Assembly: GCA_902573465.1 (NCBI GenBank) | Contig: CACGJX010000003.1 | Coordinates: forward strand, 1 to 64,000 | DNA from: an uncultured Pelagibacteraceae bacterium | GTDB taxonomy: Bacteria; Pseudomonadota; Alphaproteobacteria; Pelagibacterales; Pelagibacteraceae | DNA: 64,000 bases | Reading direction: 5' to 3' | Shown here: positions 1-8,589 of the stretch, one piece after another | Position numbering within the stretch: the stretch's first letter is position 1 | How the letters are laid out: each line of letters begins with the position of its first letter | Program-made: the position numbers and the translations under genes | Notes under the pieces: generated by a model | Told to the model about the DNA's origin: nothing | Database searches by the model: none | The model's input: only the letters and a program-made list of their open reading frames with translations

Positions 1-1407
1 TACCAACTCTCCAACAGATCTAACTCTTCTATTACCTAAATGATCAATGTCATCTACTTCATCTTTACCATCGCGTAAATCGAGCATTTTATGAATTATT
101 GCTATAATATCATCATTTCTTAGAATTGTTATTTTATCTGAACATTCTAAATTTAATCTTGAGTTCATCTTAACCCTACCAACATCAGAAAGGTCATATC
201 TATCAGAACTAAAAAACAAATTGTTAAAAATTTGTGTTGCTATTTCGATAGTCGGTGGCTCTCCCGGTCTTAACATTTTATAGATTTCTGTAATTGCCTC
301 TTCTTTATTATTATTTTTATCGTTAAAAATTGTTGTTAATAAATAACCACCTTTATTTATAGAATTTGTTACTGATACTTCGAGAGAGTGTATATTTGCG
401 TCTAAGATTTGTTGGATAATTGTTTCATTCAATTCAGATCCAATTTTTAGAGTACCGTTTTCATCCTCATTTATCTTAACATCGCTGTGTAAGAATTTAC
501 CGTATAGTGACTCTTTTGATACTAATATATTCTTTAAACCATCATTAAATAGTTTTTTTGCATTCAAATAATTTATTTTATCACCTAACTTAATAACAAC
601 TTTTCCAGTGTTAGCATCAATTACCTCCTCTGAAAAATTTTTGGCTTTATAATTTTCAGGGTTAAATTTTGTTTTCCATTTTTGTGTATTTGTATCGTAT
701 GTGTATTTTTCGCTATCATAAAATTCATTTACAATATCAGATTTACTAAATCCAAGAGCAAGTAATAATGATGAAGCTAAAATCTTTTTTTTTCTATCTA
801 TTTTAAAATATAACAAGTCTTTAACATCATACTCAAAATCTAACCATGAACCCCTATTTGGTATTACTCTACAATTGAATAATAGTTTTCCACTTGCATG
901 GGTTTTTCCTTTATCATGATCAAAAAAAACACCAGGACTCCTGTGCATTTGATTAACAACAACTCTTTGAACACCATTTGTTATAAAGGTTCCGCTATTG
1001 GTCATCATCGGCACTTCTCCCATATAAACTTCTTGTTCTTTAGCAGATAGAATATCTTTAGTATTATTTTCTTGATCAATTTCATAAACAACCAATCTAA
1101 GAGTGCATTTCAATGCTGATGAATAAGTCAAACCTCTAGCAATACATTCTTCAACATCAAATTTGGGTTTTTCTAATCTATAAGATACATATTCTAAAGT
1201 TGCTTTATCATTTAAATCTTCAATAGGGAATATACCTTTAAAAACTCTATCAAAACCTTTGCTTATTTCTATTGTATCTAAATCTAGTTCTGTGAGTTCT
1301 TTATAGGAGTTTTTTTGAACTTCTATTAAGTTAGGAATTGATAAACTTTCTTTAAGTTTACCAAAACTCTTCCTAATGTTTTTCTTTTCAGTAAAAGATA
1401 TTTGCAT
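1..1407 (-). CDS. rpoB: RNA polymerase beta subunit, N-terminal part (runs off window)
   Basis: The open frame on the minus strand starts with ATG at 1407 and continues to base 1, giving 469 residues without a stop. The N-terminus reads MQISFTEKKNIRKSFGKL and is followed by IPNLIEVQ and then by GEVPMMTNSGTFITNG and the RSPGVFF segment, all typical of the RpoB protrusion and lobe. The last visible residues include NRRVRSVGEL, just before the family's rifampicin region, which therefore lies outside the window. It is the last visible gene of the secE-nusG-rplKAJL-rpoB operon and lies 55 bp after rplL. It builds the catalytic core of RNA polymerase with beta' and alpha. Confidence 0.97.
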   Translation of the reverse strand, partial: MQISFTEKKNIRKSFGKLKESLSIPNLIEVQKNSYKELTELDLDTIEISKGFDRVFKGIFPIEDLNDKATLEYVSYRLEKPKFDVEECIARGLTYSSALKCTLRLVVYEIDQENNTKDILSAKEQEVYMGEVPMMTNSGTFITNGVQRVVVNQMHRSPGVFFDHDKGKTHASGKLLFNCRVIPNRGSWLDFEYDVKDLLYFKIDRKKKILASSLLLALGFSKSDIVNEFYDSEKYTYDTNTQKWKTKFNPENYKAKNFSEEVIDANTGKVVIKLGDKINYLNAKKLFNDGLKNILVSKESLYGKFLHSDVKINEDENGTLKIGSELNETIIQQILDANIHSLEVSVTNSINKGGYLLTTIFNDKNNNKEEAITEIYKMLRPGEPPTIEIATQIFNNLFFSSDRYDLSDVGRVKMNSRLNLECSDKITILRNDDIIAIIHKMLDLRDGKDEVDDIDHLGNRRVRSVGELV

Positions 1408-1462
1408 TTATGTTTTATACTGATCAATAAAATTAATCAGCACTTAAAAAATCCTTATTTAT

Positions 1463-1828
1463 TTACTTAAGTTCTACTTTAGCGCCTGCGGCTTCTAACT
1501 TAGCTTTAATTTCCTCAGCTTCTTTTTTAGGAACACCCGTTTTAACTTCCTTGGGAGCACCTTCAACTAAATCTTTAGCTTCCTTAAGACCAAGAGATGT
1601 TGCTGCTCTTACTTCTTTGATAACATTAATTTTTTTATCACCTGCAGAAACTAACATGATCGTAAAATCATCTTTCTCCTCTGCTGCTGCTGCTGCACCC
1701 GCTGCTGCTGGAGCTGCTGCTGCGATTGGTGTAACTCCCCATTTTTCCTCTAGTTGTTTAGAAAGATCTGCTGCCTCAGCAACAGTCAAACTTGATAAAT
1801 CTTCAATAATTTTATTTAGATCAGGCAT
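1463..1828 (-). CDS. rplL: 50S ribosomal protein L7/L12
   Basis: This 121-residue protein has the L7/L12 plan: a helical N-terminal dimerisation domain (about 1-35), an Ala-rich hinge (about 36-50) and a C-terminal domain containing EKKDF-like and [14 protein letters not shown] sequence that recruits translation GTPases to the ribosomal stalk. It lies 3 bp downstream of rplJ, with which its product forms the stalk. The Ala-rich hinge creates long antisense open frames that are not genes. Confidence 0.98.
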   Translation of the reverse strand: MPDLNKIIEDLSSLTVAEAADLSKQLEEKWGVTPIAAAAPAAAGAAAAAEEKDDFTIMLVSAGDKKINVIKEVRAATSLGLKEAKDLVEGAPKEVKTGVPKKEAEEIKAKLEAAGAKVELK

Positions 1829-1831
1829 AAT

Positions 1832-2353
1832 TTACTCTTTAGGTTGTGTTTCAGAATTTTCTGCAGGTAAACTACTCATTTTTTCCGATCGTGCAAGCAA
1901 AATACTGACCAATTTTGATGCAGCTACATTCAAAATACCTACAATATTTGCTCTAGCCTCATCTAAAGTGGGTAAATTAGCTACATTTAGGACCCCAGCT
2001 TGATCAAGAATTTCATTATCCATCATTCCGCCAATTAATTTAAGATTCTCATTATCTTTTGCAAATTTTGATAAGATTCTTGCTGACATTATTGCATCTT
2101 CTCCGAATGCAACTGCTGTAGGTCCGGTAAATAAACTTGATAAATCTTTACACTTTGTTTTCTCTAATGCTAATTTTGTAATTCTATTTTTTGTAATTTT
2201 AAAAACAATACCATGTTCTCTCATCTTAGATCTAAGTTCATCTAATTGCGGCATAGTTAATCCTTGATAATGAGTAACCATTACAGCTTTACTTTTTTCA
2301 AATTGCGAACTTATTTCATTGATATAATTTTGTTTTTGCTCTTTGTTCATCAT
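1832..2353 (-). CDS. rplJ: 50S ribosomal protein L10
   Basis: This 173-residue protein anchors L7/L12 dimers on 23S rRNA. Its N-terminal half carries the L10 signature region (VMVTHYQGLTMPQLDELRSKMRE) and the KITKNRITKLAL segment; the C-terminal helix binds L7/L12. It starts with two Met codons (2353 or 2350), and the choice between them is not decided. The gap to rplA is only 5 bp, so the long L10 leader that controls rplJL in enteric bacteria has no room here. Confidence 0.97.
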   Translation of the reverse strand: MMNKEQKQNYINEISSQFEKSKAVMVTHYQGLTMPQLDELRSKMREHGIVFKITKNRITKLALEKTKCKDLSSLFTGPTAVAFGEDAIMSARILSKFAKDNENLKLIGGMMDNEILDQAGVLNVANLPTLDEARANIVGILNVAASKLVSILLARSEKMSSLPAENSETQPKE

Positions 2354-2358
2354 GATTA

Positions 2359-3048
2359 TTATATATTTTTTCCAATTTTTAATTTGTAAGATACACCCAT
2401 AGTAGATGAAATAAATGATGATTTTATTAAGTCACCTTTGATAGTATTATTGTTTTTCTCTTTTTCTAGAGTTTCTATTATTGCTTCAAAATTTTTTATT
2501 AATTTTTCATCACTAAATGATTTTTTTCCTATACTTACTCCAATATTTCCATCCTTATCATTTCTGATTTCTGCTTGACCAGATTTTGCGTCAATAACTG
2601 CTTTTTTAATATCATTAGTTACTGACCCTAATTTTGGATTAGGCATTAGGCCTTTTGGTCCTAAAACTTTTCCAAGTTTTGAAAGTTTAATCATCATTGC
2701 TGGAGTACAGATTAGTTTTTCAAAATTCATCTCCCCGTTTTTAATTTTTTCAATGAAATCATCACTACCTACTATATCTGCACCTGCATCTTTTGCTTCT
2801 GATGTTTTTGCATCCTCACATACAACAGCTACCTTTACTTTCCTACCTGTTCCTCCAGGAAGATTAACAACTGTTCTTATGTTTATTTCACTTTTTTTTT
2901 GTTTGTTATTAATTTGGAAGCTTAAGTCAACTGATTCATCAAATTTAGTCGTACAGTTTTTTTTAATAGTAGGTAATATTTTTTCGATTGACTCTGGTCC
3001 ATTTTCTAAAGTTTTCTCAGGTAATTTTTTGTATCGTTTTGAAGACAT
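2359..3048 (-). CDS. rplA: 50S ribosomal protein L1
   Basis: This 229-residue protein matches the family length. The segments VVNLPGGTGRKVKVAVV, AGADIVGSDD and KLGKVLGPKGLMPNPKLGSVT are L1 hallmarks; the last is the conserved rRNA-binding motif. Its ATG overlaps the rplK stop codon (TAATG), so translation is probably coupled. L1 forms the mobile stalk beside the ribosomal E site and in many bacteria represses its own operon. Confidence 0.98.
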   Translation of the reverse strand: MSSKRYKKLPEKTLENGPESIEKILPTIKKNCTTKFDESVDLSFQINNKQKKSEINIRTVVNLPGGTGRKVKVAVVCEDAKTSEAKDAGADIVGSDDFIEKIKNGEMNFEKLICTPAMMIKLSKLGKVLGPKGLMPNPKLGSVTNDIKKAVIDAKSGQAEIRNDKDGNIGVSIGKKSFSDEKLIKNFEAIIETLEKEKNNNTIKGDLIKSSFISSTMGVSYKLKIGKNI

Positions 3049-3479
3049 TATTCTTTTACCTCAATACCCATCGATCTTGCTGATCCTGCTATAATCTTTA
3101 TTGCTTGTTCCAAATCAACAGCATTTAAGTCATTCATTTTTTGTTTTGCTATTTCCTCAGCTTGTTTTTTTGTTATAGATGCAACTATATTTCTTCCAGG
3201 TTCTTTTGAACCACTTTTTAGTTTTGCTGCTTCTCTAATAAAAAAAGATGCAGGGGGAGATTTAATTTTAAAATCAAATTTTTTATCCTTATAAACTGTT
3301 ATTTCTACTGGAACAGGTTTACCTGATAACGATTTCGTCTTATCATTAAAAGCTTTGCAAAACTCCATAATGTTAACACCTCGTTGACCTAAAGCTGGTC
3401 CAACAGGTGGTGCAGGATTTGCTTGCCCACCCTTGATTTGTAACTTAATGAAACCACTTATTTCTTTTTTAGCTGCCAT
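3048..3479 (-). CDS. rplK: 50S ribosomal protein L11
   Basis: This 143-residue protein has the expected N-terminal segment [37 protein letters not shown] (split here as the L11 NTD, binding thiostrepton-region rRNA and factors) and the C-terminal [25 protein letters not shown] rRNA-binding part. It overlaps nusG by one base and rplA by one base. L11 shapes the GTPase-associated centre of the large subunit. Confidence 0.98.
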   Translation of the reverse strand: MAAKKEISGFIKLQIKGGQANPAPPVGPALGQRGVNIMEFCKAFNDKTKSLSGKPVPVEITVYKDKKFDFKIKSPPASFFIREAAKLKSGSKEPGRNIVASITKKQAEEIAKQKMNDLNAVDLEQAIKIIAGSARSMGIEVKE

Positions 3480-4009
3480 TAACTTGTTTTCTCCACTTGG
3501 TTATATTCTAATTCAACAGGTGTTGGTCGTCCAAAAATAGAGACTGAAACTTTCAGTCTCGACTTTTCCTCATCAATACCCTCTACCATTCCACTAAAGG
3601 AGGCAAATGGTCCATCAACTACCTGAACTTTTTCTCCAACACTGTACTCTATACCAGATTTTGGTTGAGCTACACCATCTTTAATTTGACCTAAAATCTT
3701 TTCTATTTCTTTGTCAGAAACTGGAACTGGAACACCCTTTGAACCTAAAAATCCACTCACTTTCTTTATATTCTTAATCATATGATAAATATTGTTATCC
3801 ATTTCACTCTTAATTAATACATAGCCAGGAAAATACTTTTTTTTTCTTTGAATTCTTTTACCTCTTTTTACCTCAGTAACATCGTGGGTTGGAACTATTA
3901 TTTCTTCAAATTTTTCTGAAATTTTTGCCTTTTCAGCTTCTTCTTTAATTAATCCAGCTACTTTATTTTCAAAACTTGAGTGGGATTGAACTATGTACCA
4001 ACTTTTCAT
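3479..4009 (-). CDS. nusG: Transcription termination/antitermination protein NusG
   Basis: The 176-residue protein begins with [15 protein letters not shown], the NGN domain that binds the RNA polymerase clamp, and has a FPGYVLIK segment in that domain. The C-terminal KOW domain (about 120-176) contains [19 protein letters not shown], which contacts Rho or ribosomal protein S10. It overlaps secE and rplK by one base each, so the whole operon is translationally coupled. Confidence 0.98.
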   Translation of the reverse strand: MKSWYIVQSHSSFENKVAGLIKEEAEKAKISEKFEEIIVPTHDVTEVKRGKRIQRKKKYFPGYVLIKSEMDNNIYHMIKNIKKVSGFLGSKGVPVPVSDKEIEKILGQIKDGVAQPKSGIEYSVGEKVQVVDGPFASFSGMVEGIDEEKSRLKVSVSIFGRPTPVELEYNQVEKTS

Positions 4010-4200
4010 TAAATACTCACTTTAAGTAGTAATTCTAAAAAAAATTTCAGAACTTGATCAAGAAGAAGAAAAAAAATTGACATTACAACAGCCATAGCAA
4101 ACACCATTAAAGCGCCCTGAACAGTTTCTTTTCCAGTTGGCCAAGTGACTTTGAATGCCTCTTGTTTAACTTCTTGAATAAATTTAATTGGGTTTTTCAT
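4009..4200 (-). CDS. secE: Preprotein translocase subunit SecE
   Basis: This 63-residue protein has the short bacterial SecE plan: an amphipathic N-terminal helix with the motif FIQEVKQEAFKVTWPTGKE and one membrane helix at about 31-58. SecE clamps the SecY channel. Its location between tRNA-Trp and nusG is the classic one. Confidence 0.97.
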   Translation of the reverse strand: MKNPIKFIQEVKQEAFKVTWPTGKETVQGALMVFAMAVVMSIFFLLLDQVLKFFLELLLKVSI

Positions 4201-4221
4201 ATTTTAAATTTTTTATCAAAT

Positions 4222-4297
4222 TGGCAGGAGCGGAGGGACTCGAACCCTCAGCCTCCGGTTTTGGAGACCGGCGCTCTACCAATTGAGCTACACTCCT
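4222..4297 (-). tRNA. trnW: tRNA-Trp (CCA)
   Basis: On the minus strand the 76-nt gene folds as a cloverleaf with 7-bp acceptor stem AGGAGTG/CGCTCCT (one G.U), anticodon loop CTCCAAA with anticodon CCA, T-arm with GGTTCGAGTCC, and an encoded 3' CCA. It sits between tuf and secE as in many proteobacteria. Confidence 0.97.
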
Positions 4298-4316
4298 ATA
4301 GAGAGTTTACTCTATA
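4297..4316 (-). other. Short hairpin between tuf stop and tRNA-Trp
   Basis: A 7-bp perfect stem, TATAGAG (4297-4303) with CTCTATA (4310-4316), encloses a 6-nt loop that holds the tuf stop codon. It touches the first base of tRNA-Trp. No T-run follows on the minus strand, so it looks more like an mRNA/tRNA processing structure than a terminator. The role is inferred. Confidence 0.4.
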
Positions 4317-5497
4317 ATTTTAGTTACAACTCCTGCTCCTACAGTTCTACCACCCTCTCTAATTGCAAAATTTAACTTTTCAGACATCGCAATCGGAGTA
4401 ATTAATTTCACAGTAAACTTAGCATCATCGCCAGGCATAACCATTTCTGTTCCAGCTGGTAATTCAACCTCTCCTGTTACATCAGTAGTTCTAAAATAAA
4501 ACTGTGGTCTGTATTTTGTAAAAAATGGTGTGTGTCTACCACCTTCTTCCTTTTTAAGCACATACGCTTGCGCCTCAAATTTAGTATGAGGAGTAACTGA
4601 ACCAGGTTTACATAAAACTTGACCTCTTTCAATATCAGTTCTCTCAACACCTCTTAAAAGTACACCAACATTGTCTCCTGCCTCACCAGAGTCTAATAAT
4701 TTTCTAAACATTTCTACACCAGTACAAACTGATTTTTTTGTTTCTCTAATACCTACTATCTCCAGTTCATCACCTGTTTTAAGAACACCAGACTCTACCC
4801 TACCAGTTGCGACAGTACCTCTTCCTGAAATTGAGAATACATCCTCAACAGGCATTAGAAAATCTTTATCCTTCGGTCTATCAGGTTGTGGAATGAATTC
4901 ATCAACATTTTTCATCAATTCTAGAATAGATTTTTTTCCAATTTCTTCATCTCTTCCTTCAACTGCCGCAAGAGCTGAGCCTTTTGCTATTGGGGTTTTG
5001 TCACCTGGAAATTTATAAGATGTTAATAATTCTCTAATCTCTTCTTCTACGAGATCAATCATCTCCTTATCATCAACTTGATCCACTTTATTTAAATATA
5101 CACAAATCGCAGGAACACCAACTTGTCTAGCCAAAAGAATATGTTCTCTCGTTTGTGGCATTGGTCCATCAGCTGCATTAACCACTAAAATTGCTCCATC
5201 CATTTGTGCTGCACCAGTTATCATATTTTTAACATAGTCAGCATGTCCAGGACAATCTACGTGAGCATAATGTCTTTTTTCTGTCTCGTATTCAACGTGT
5301 GCAGTTGATATAGTAATACCTCTCTCTTTTTCTTCTGGTGCTTTATCAATTTGGTCATAAGCTATTGCTTGTGCACCTCCTGTTTCAGATAAAACTTTAG
5401 TTATCGCTGCTGTTAAAGTAGTTTTACCATGATCGACATGTCCGATTGTACCTATATTACAATGCGGTTTATTTCTTACAAATTTTTCTTTTGACAT
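4307..5497 (-). CDS. tuf: Translation elongation factor Tu
   Basis: The 396-residue length is exactly typical of EF-Tu. GTPase motifs are visible: [10 protein letters not shown] (G1, about 19-27), RGITI (G2), DCPGHADY (G3, about 81), NKVD (G4, about 136) and the SA-type G5. Domains 2 and 3 include [11 protein letters not shown] and [22 protein letters not shown]. It delivers aminoacyl-tRNA to the ribosome. The gene lies between tRNA-Gly and tRNA-Trp and is probably cotranscribed with them. Confidence 0.99.
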   Translation of the reverse strand: MSKEKFVRNKPHCNIGTIGHVDHGKTTLTAAITKVLSETGGAQAIAYDQIDKAPEEKERGITISTAHVEYETEKRHYAHVDCPGHADYVKNMITGAAQMDGAILVVNAADGPMPQTREHILLARQVGVPAICVYLNKVDQVDDKEMIDLVEEEIRELLTSYKFPGDKTPIAKGSALAAVEGRDEEIGKKSILELMKNVDEFIPQPDRPKDKDFLMPVEDVFSISGRGTVATGRVESGVLKTGDELEIVGIRETKKSVCTGVEMFRKLLDSGEAGDNVGVLLRGVERTDIERGQVLCKPGSVTPHTKFEAQAYVLKKEEGGRHTPFFTKYRPQFYFRTTDVTGEVELPAGTEMVMPGDDAKFTVKLITPIAMSEKLNFAIREGGRTVGAGVVTKIIE

Positions 5498-5537
5498 TAC
5501 TTTTTATCCTCACATTCTTTAATTTATTTTATTTTCT

Positions 5538-5611
5538 TGGAGCGGGTAAAGGGAATCGAACCCTTACATCCAGCTTGGAAGGCTAGCGTTCTACCATTGA
5601 ACTACACCCGC
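5538..5611 (-). tRNA. trnG: tRNA-Gly (UCC)
   Basis: A 74-nt cloverleaf on the minus strand: acceptor GCGGGTG/TACCCGC, anticodon loop CTTCCAA with anticodon TCC, T-arm with GGTTCGATTCC and encoded CCA. It is 41 bp upstream of tuf. Confidence 0.97.
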
Positions 5612-5656
5612 ACGACCCCAAGAGTTACACTCCAGTATCATTAAAAGCTTATTGAT

Positions 5657-5742
5657 TGGTGGAGGGGGAAAGATTCGAACTTTCGAAGACCGAAGTCAAC
5701 GGGTTTACAGCCCGCCCCATTTGACCGCTCTGGAACCCCTCC
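5657..5742 (-). tRNA. trnY: tRNA-Tyr (GUA)
   Basis: An 86-nt class II tRNA with a long variable arm on the minus strand: acceptor GGAGGGG/CCCCTCC, anticodon loop CTGTAAA with anticodon GTA, T-arm GTTCGAATC and encoded CCA. It precedes tRNA-Gly and tuf, the usual tyrT-glyT-tufB style order. Confidence 0.97.
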
Positions 5743-5871
5743 CTTAGGGGAAGTGTCCCCTTGTTCAATAAAGCTTCAAACAACATGCGTTTTATATATT
5801 TTATTTATCCAAATGCAATATGTGATTTATTAAGAAAATATTCAAAAAAACGTGTAAAACTAGGTAAATTT

Positions 5872-6618
5872 ATGAATAAATCATCATTTTTCATTGTTGG
5901 ACAACACGCTGTTATTGAAGCTCTAAAAAATCCGAAAAGGAAAGTTTTAAGAGTTTTTTTAACGGAGGAAAGTAAAAAAAATGTTCATAGAACAAGTCCA
6001 AATAGAAATCTTTTAAGTAATATAAAAGTGTATTTTAAAACAAAAAAAGAATTGGATAAATATTCTACTAAAGAAAACTTGTTGCACCAAGGATACGTTG
6101 CTGAGGTAGAGCATCTTGATAAGCCAATCCTAAAAGAATTTATCAAACAAAGAAATGATATTACATTTGTGTGTTTAGATGGAGTGACTGATCCTAGAAA
6201 TATTGGTGCACTTGTAAGAAGTGCTGCTTCATTTAACATTGATGGACTTATAATAAAAGAAAGACATTTTCCAAGTGAAAGCAAATTGATGTACAAGGCT
6301 GCAAGTGGGTCAATGGAATATCTAAATATTTTTGAAGTGTCTAACATAAATTCAACTTTAAAAAATTTAAAAGATAAAAATTTTTGGGTTTATGGTTTTG
6401 ATGGTAAAGCTGATAAAGATTTTACTGATGTTGAGTGGAAGGGTAACAATATTCTTTTATTTGGATCTGAGGGCATGGGAATGCATCTTCACACATCTAA
6501 ATATGCTGACTTTTTAGTTAAAATTAATATTAATAAAAAAATTGAGAGTTTAAATATATCTAATAGTGCAGCAATAGCGTTTCATCACTTAAGTTATATG
6601 AAAAAAAGAGTTGATTAA
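5872..6618 (+). CDS. rlmB: 23S rRNA (guanosine-2'-O)-methyltransferase RlmB (TrmH/SpoU family)
   Basis: The product methylates G2251 of 23S rRNA in the peptidyltransferase P-loop. The N-terminal substrate-binding domain begins FIVGQHAVIEAL; the C-terminal SPOUT domain has the knot motifs DGVTDPRNIGALVRSA, LFGSEGMGM and IESLNISNSAAIA. An upstream in-frame ATG at 5761 would add 37 residues rich in Phe/Tyr/Ile that are unlike the family, so I take ATG at 5872, which gives 248 residues. It is divergent from the tRNA-Tyr/tuf operon, as in many proteobacteria. Confidence 0.92.
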   Translation: MNKSSFFIVGQHAVIEALKNPKRKVLRVFLTEESKKNVHRTSPNRNLLSNIKVYFKTKKELDKYSTKENLLHQGYVAEVEHLDKPILKEFIKQRNDITFVCLDGVTDPRNIGALVRSAASFNIDGLIIKERHFPSESKLMYKAASGSMEYLNIFEVSNINSTLKNLKDKNFWVYGFDGKADKDFTDVEWKGNNILLFGSEGMGMHLHTSKYADFLVKININKKIESLNISNSAAIAFHHLSYMKKRVD

Positions 6619-6647
6619 TTTATAAATACTTAATAATTATTGCGCAT

Positions 6648-6723
6648 GCCCTTGTAGCTCAGCTGGTAGAGCAATTGATTTGTAATCAATAGGTCCGCGG
6701 TTCGAATCCGTGCGGGGGCACCA
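6648..6723 (+). tRNA. trnT: tRNA-Thr (UGU)
   Basis: A 76-nt cloverleaf: acceptor GCCCTTG/CGGGGGC, anticodon loop TTTGTAA with anticodon TGT, T-arm GTTCGAATC and encoded CCA. Its 3' half (6676-6708) is repeated exactly at 8590-8622, which marks it as the integration site of a small island. Confidence 0.97.
6676..6708 (+). repeat. Left attachment-type repeat (inside tRNA-Thr)
   Basis: This 33-bp stretch, from the 5' side of the anticodon stem into the T-loop, is identical to 8590-8622. It is the attL-like copy and keeps the tRNA complete. Confidence 0.85.
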
Positions 6724-6788
6724 TCACTCAATAAATTCAACACTAATTTTTTTTCCAAAACTAAATTTTAATTAAAATTCTACAGTGA

Positions 6789-6810
6789 GTGTGACGCTAG
6801 TGTGACGGTA
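6789..6810. repeat. Tandem 11-bp repeat at left inner end of tRNA-Thr island
   Basis: Two adjacent 11-mers, GTGTGACGCTA and GTGTGACGGTA, differ at one position. They begin 66 bp after the tRNA and abut the MORN gene stop codon. A related pair lies at 8512-8533. The one-helical-turn spacing suggests cooperative protein binding, for example by a recombinase or directionality factor; that role is inferred. Confidence 0.6.
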
Positions 6811-7662
6811 TCAGATGGTTGGTTTTATTTTTTGAAACAAAGTTCTTTTATCAACATTTTCGTTATCACCATTTGAAAATTTTCGTGTACCTTTTAAAAA
6901 TACACCTTTTGTTTCTTCAATATATTCTGTCGTTAAATGTAACGTTCCTTGATTTAAAATTCCAAATTCTCCAGACTCTTCTCTCCCATCTTCATAAATC
7001 TTTAAACCAGAACCATATGGATATCCATTTAACCAATTTCCTTTATAGGAAAAACCATTTTTAGCTACTAACTCTCCATAACCATTAGCCAAACCATACT
7101 CAAATTCTCCATCAAAAGATCCTAATTCTTTATCAGTTTTCATTTCTTTTATATATTCTTCTTGAGTATCAAATTTTGGACAACCAGGTATATCAATATA
7201 ATTATTATAAACACCAAAGTTAGCTGTGTGAAAAGAAATTTTAAATTTTGCTTTCCCATGCAAACTTCCTCCTCTCCAATCGCCTTCACAAAATAATTTA
7301 TCGTTGATAAACATTTTGCCTTTTCCATTAGGCAAATCATTTTCCCACATTCCCTTAAACTTAATTTTTATATCTCTTAATTTTCTATCTGGATGTTGTT
7401 TTTCATCATAATCATATCTTTTATGTTCAGGTCCTAAACTTTGATCCAATGCCCATTCTTCGAATCTCCATTGACCTGTAATATCCAATGTCCACTCAAC
7501 TGATCCATTGCCATGTCTTTCTTTTTTAGAATTTCTTTCACCTGTATATTTTTCATTCCAGAAACTATAAACTGCACCTTCAAATGGTTTTGCTTTGTTT
7601 GTTGTGTCTAAACCTTCATAATGAGTTTTGTTATCATCTAAAGAATGAAAATATTTTGCCAC
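6811..7662 (-). CDS. MORN-repeat protein
   Basis: The 283-residue protein has several MORN-like units: KFKGMWENDLPNGKGKMF and FCEGDWRGGSLHGKAKF around residues 100-140, SFDGEFEYGLANGYGELV around 190, and YKGNWLNGYPYGSGLKIY around 207-225. Each has the YxGxWxxGxxxGxG pattern. MORN repeats form beta-hairpin arrays often linked to membranes or scaffolds; the specific role is unknown. There is no signal peptide. It is the last gene of the island's minus-strand cluster, 8 bp beyond the 59-residue membrane ORF. Confidence 0.75.
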   Translation of the reverse strand: MAKYFHSLDDNKTHYEGLDTTNKAKPFEGAVYSFWNEKYTGERNSKKERHGNGSVEWTLDITGQWRFEEWALDQSLGPEHKRYDYDEKQHPDRKLRDIKIKFKGMWENDLPNGKGKMFINDKLFCEGDWRGGSLHGKAKFKISFHTANFGVYNNYIDIPGCPKFDTQEEYIKEMKTDKELGSFDGEFEYGLANGYGELVAKNGFSYKGNWLNGYPYGSGLKIYEDGREESGEFGILNQGTLHLTTEYIEETKGVFLKGTRKFSNGDNENVDKRTLFQKIKPTI

Positions 7663-7670
7663 TAAATTAA

Positions 7671-7850
7671 CTACTTATATTTATTTCTAGTCTCATCATT
7701 AATTTTTTTTCCATATTCTCTTATCTGCATTCTTTCGATTGCCTCTGCTTCTTTTTGAGCTTCTTTCTTTCTTTGATGAGAATAATAAATTGGCATTATA
7801 ATAGATAATGCAACAATAATTATTGCCAGTATAATTTGCCAAGTTGTCAT
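7671..7850 (-). CDS. Small single-span membrane protein (59 aa)
   Basis: The ATG at 7850 opens a 59-residue frame beginning MTTWQIILAIIIVALSIIMP, a clear membrane helix, followed by a charged Lys/Glu-rich helical tail. It lies 3 bp after the 20-residue ORF and 8 bp before the MORN gene, so it fits a single operon. I do not recognise a family. Confidence 0.55.
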   Translation of the reverse strand: MTTWQIILAIIIVALSIIMPIYYSHQRKKEAQKEAEAIERMQIREYGKKINDETRNKYK

Positions 7851-7853
7851 AAA

Positions 7854-7916
7854 TTAATCCGTTAATAATTTGTACGTTAAAAATGTTAATTCAATAATAA
7901 TTAGGGCCTCAAGCAT
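7854..7916 (-). CDS. Possible 20-residue hydrophobic peptide
   Basis: A minimal frame MLEALIIIELTFLTYKLLTD has its ATG overlapping the stop codon of the preceding gene (TAATG), and the next ORF starts 3 bp after its stop. The exact junctions on both sides argue that it may be translated, but 20 residues is too short to be sure. Confidence 0.3.
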   Translation of the reverse strand: MLEALIIIELTFLTYKLLTD

Positions 7917-8287
7917 TATTTATCTCTATTAATTTCATCATCATTTAAAAAATAATTCAAGTCATCAATTCTTTCAGATTTATCATCTTTATTTTGATTA
8001 GAGTTAACCTCAGTTTTTTCAATTGTTTTTTTTGCTTTTGATAAAAATCTATAAAAGTAGAAATAACTTAAAGTGACAATTAAAATTAAACTATTTTTAA
8101 TAATAAAAGATAAACCAATATAATTTGCTGAAGTTTTTTCTTTGAATTCTACATAATTTAAATATTCGCTATGAATATAAATAATTAAAAAAATCAAAAT
8201 AGCAGTGAATGATATCCCAACTATTCTCTCTTTTATAAAATTATAGATTTGTCTGTATATGAATAGTTTAGTTAAAAATTGAAACAT
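7916..8287 (-). CDS. Two-span membrane protein, function unknown (123 aa)
   Basis: Two hydrophobic segments, about 25-43 (ISFTAILIFLIIYIHS) and about 58-80 (FIIKNSLILIVTLSYFYFY), are followed by a hydrophilic Lys/Asp/Asn-rich tail. It overlaps the upstream 69-residue gene by one base. I recognise no family. Confidence 0.5.
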   Translation of the reverse strand: MFQFLTKLFIYRQIYNFIKERIVGISFTAILIFLIIYIHSEYLNYVEFKEKTSANYIGLSFIIKNSLILIVTLSYFYFYRFLSKAKKTIEKTEVNSNQNKDDKSERIDDLNYFLNDDEINRDK

Positions 8288-8496
8288 TAAAAATTAGCTA
8301 TACCAAACATTGCTAAAATTGTTGTGGCTGCACCCTTCACACCCCAACCTTGCAAGATTTTTTTTTCTTCCTTAACAATTAAATCTCTTAATTCATCCTT
8401 TGTATAATCTGATGGTTTCTTTTGAAGATAGGCAATTTTTTCATTAACGTTAGCAATTGCTTTTTTTCTTATAATCTTTTTTGCCTTATCTATCAT
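8287..8496 (-). CDS. Small protein, function unknown (69 aa)
   Basis: A Lys-rich, probably helical N-terminal part (1-50) is followed by a short C-terminal segment ending GVKGAATTILAMFGIANF, hydrophobic enough to insert in or lie on a membrane. It is the first gene of the island's minus-strand cluster and overlaps the next by one base. I recognise no family. Confidence 0.5.
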   Translation of the reverse strand: MIDKAKKIIRKKAIANVNEKIAYLQKKPSDYTKDELRDLIVKEEKKILQGWGVKGAATTILAMFGIANF

Positions 8497-8511
8497 AATG
8501 AGACTCTATCA

Positions 8512-8533
8512 CTGTGACGTTAGTGTGACTAGA
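8512..8533. repeat. Tandem 11-bp repeat at right inner end of tRNA-Thr island
   Basis: Two adjacent units, CTGTGACGTTA and GTGTGACTAGA, share TGTGAC at an 11-bp spacing and match the left-end repeat at 6789-6810. They lie 57 bp inside the right attachment repeat. Confidence 0.55.
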
Positions 8534-8589
8534 TCAATATTAAATATCAAATTTCGTTGGAAACAAATATTTATTTTTATTTTTATTCC

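Noticed and set aside
1408-1462. Hairpin between rplL and rpoB
   Set aside because: Only about 5 paired bases around a 10-nt loop; too weak to call an attenuator.
1551-2003. Plus-strand 150-residue open frame
   Set aside because: It is antisense to rplL and rplJ and results from the Ala-rich hinge codons; no ribosome-binding site or family.
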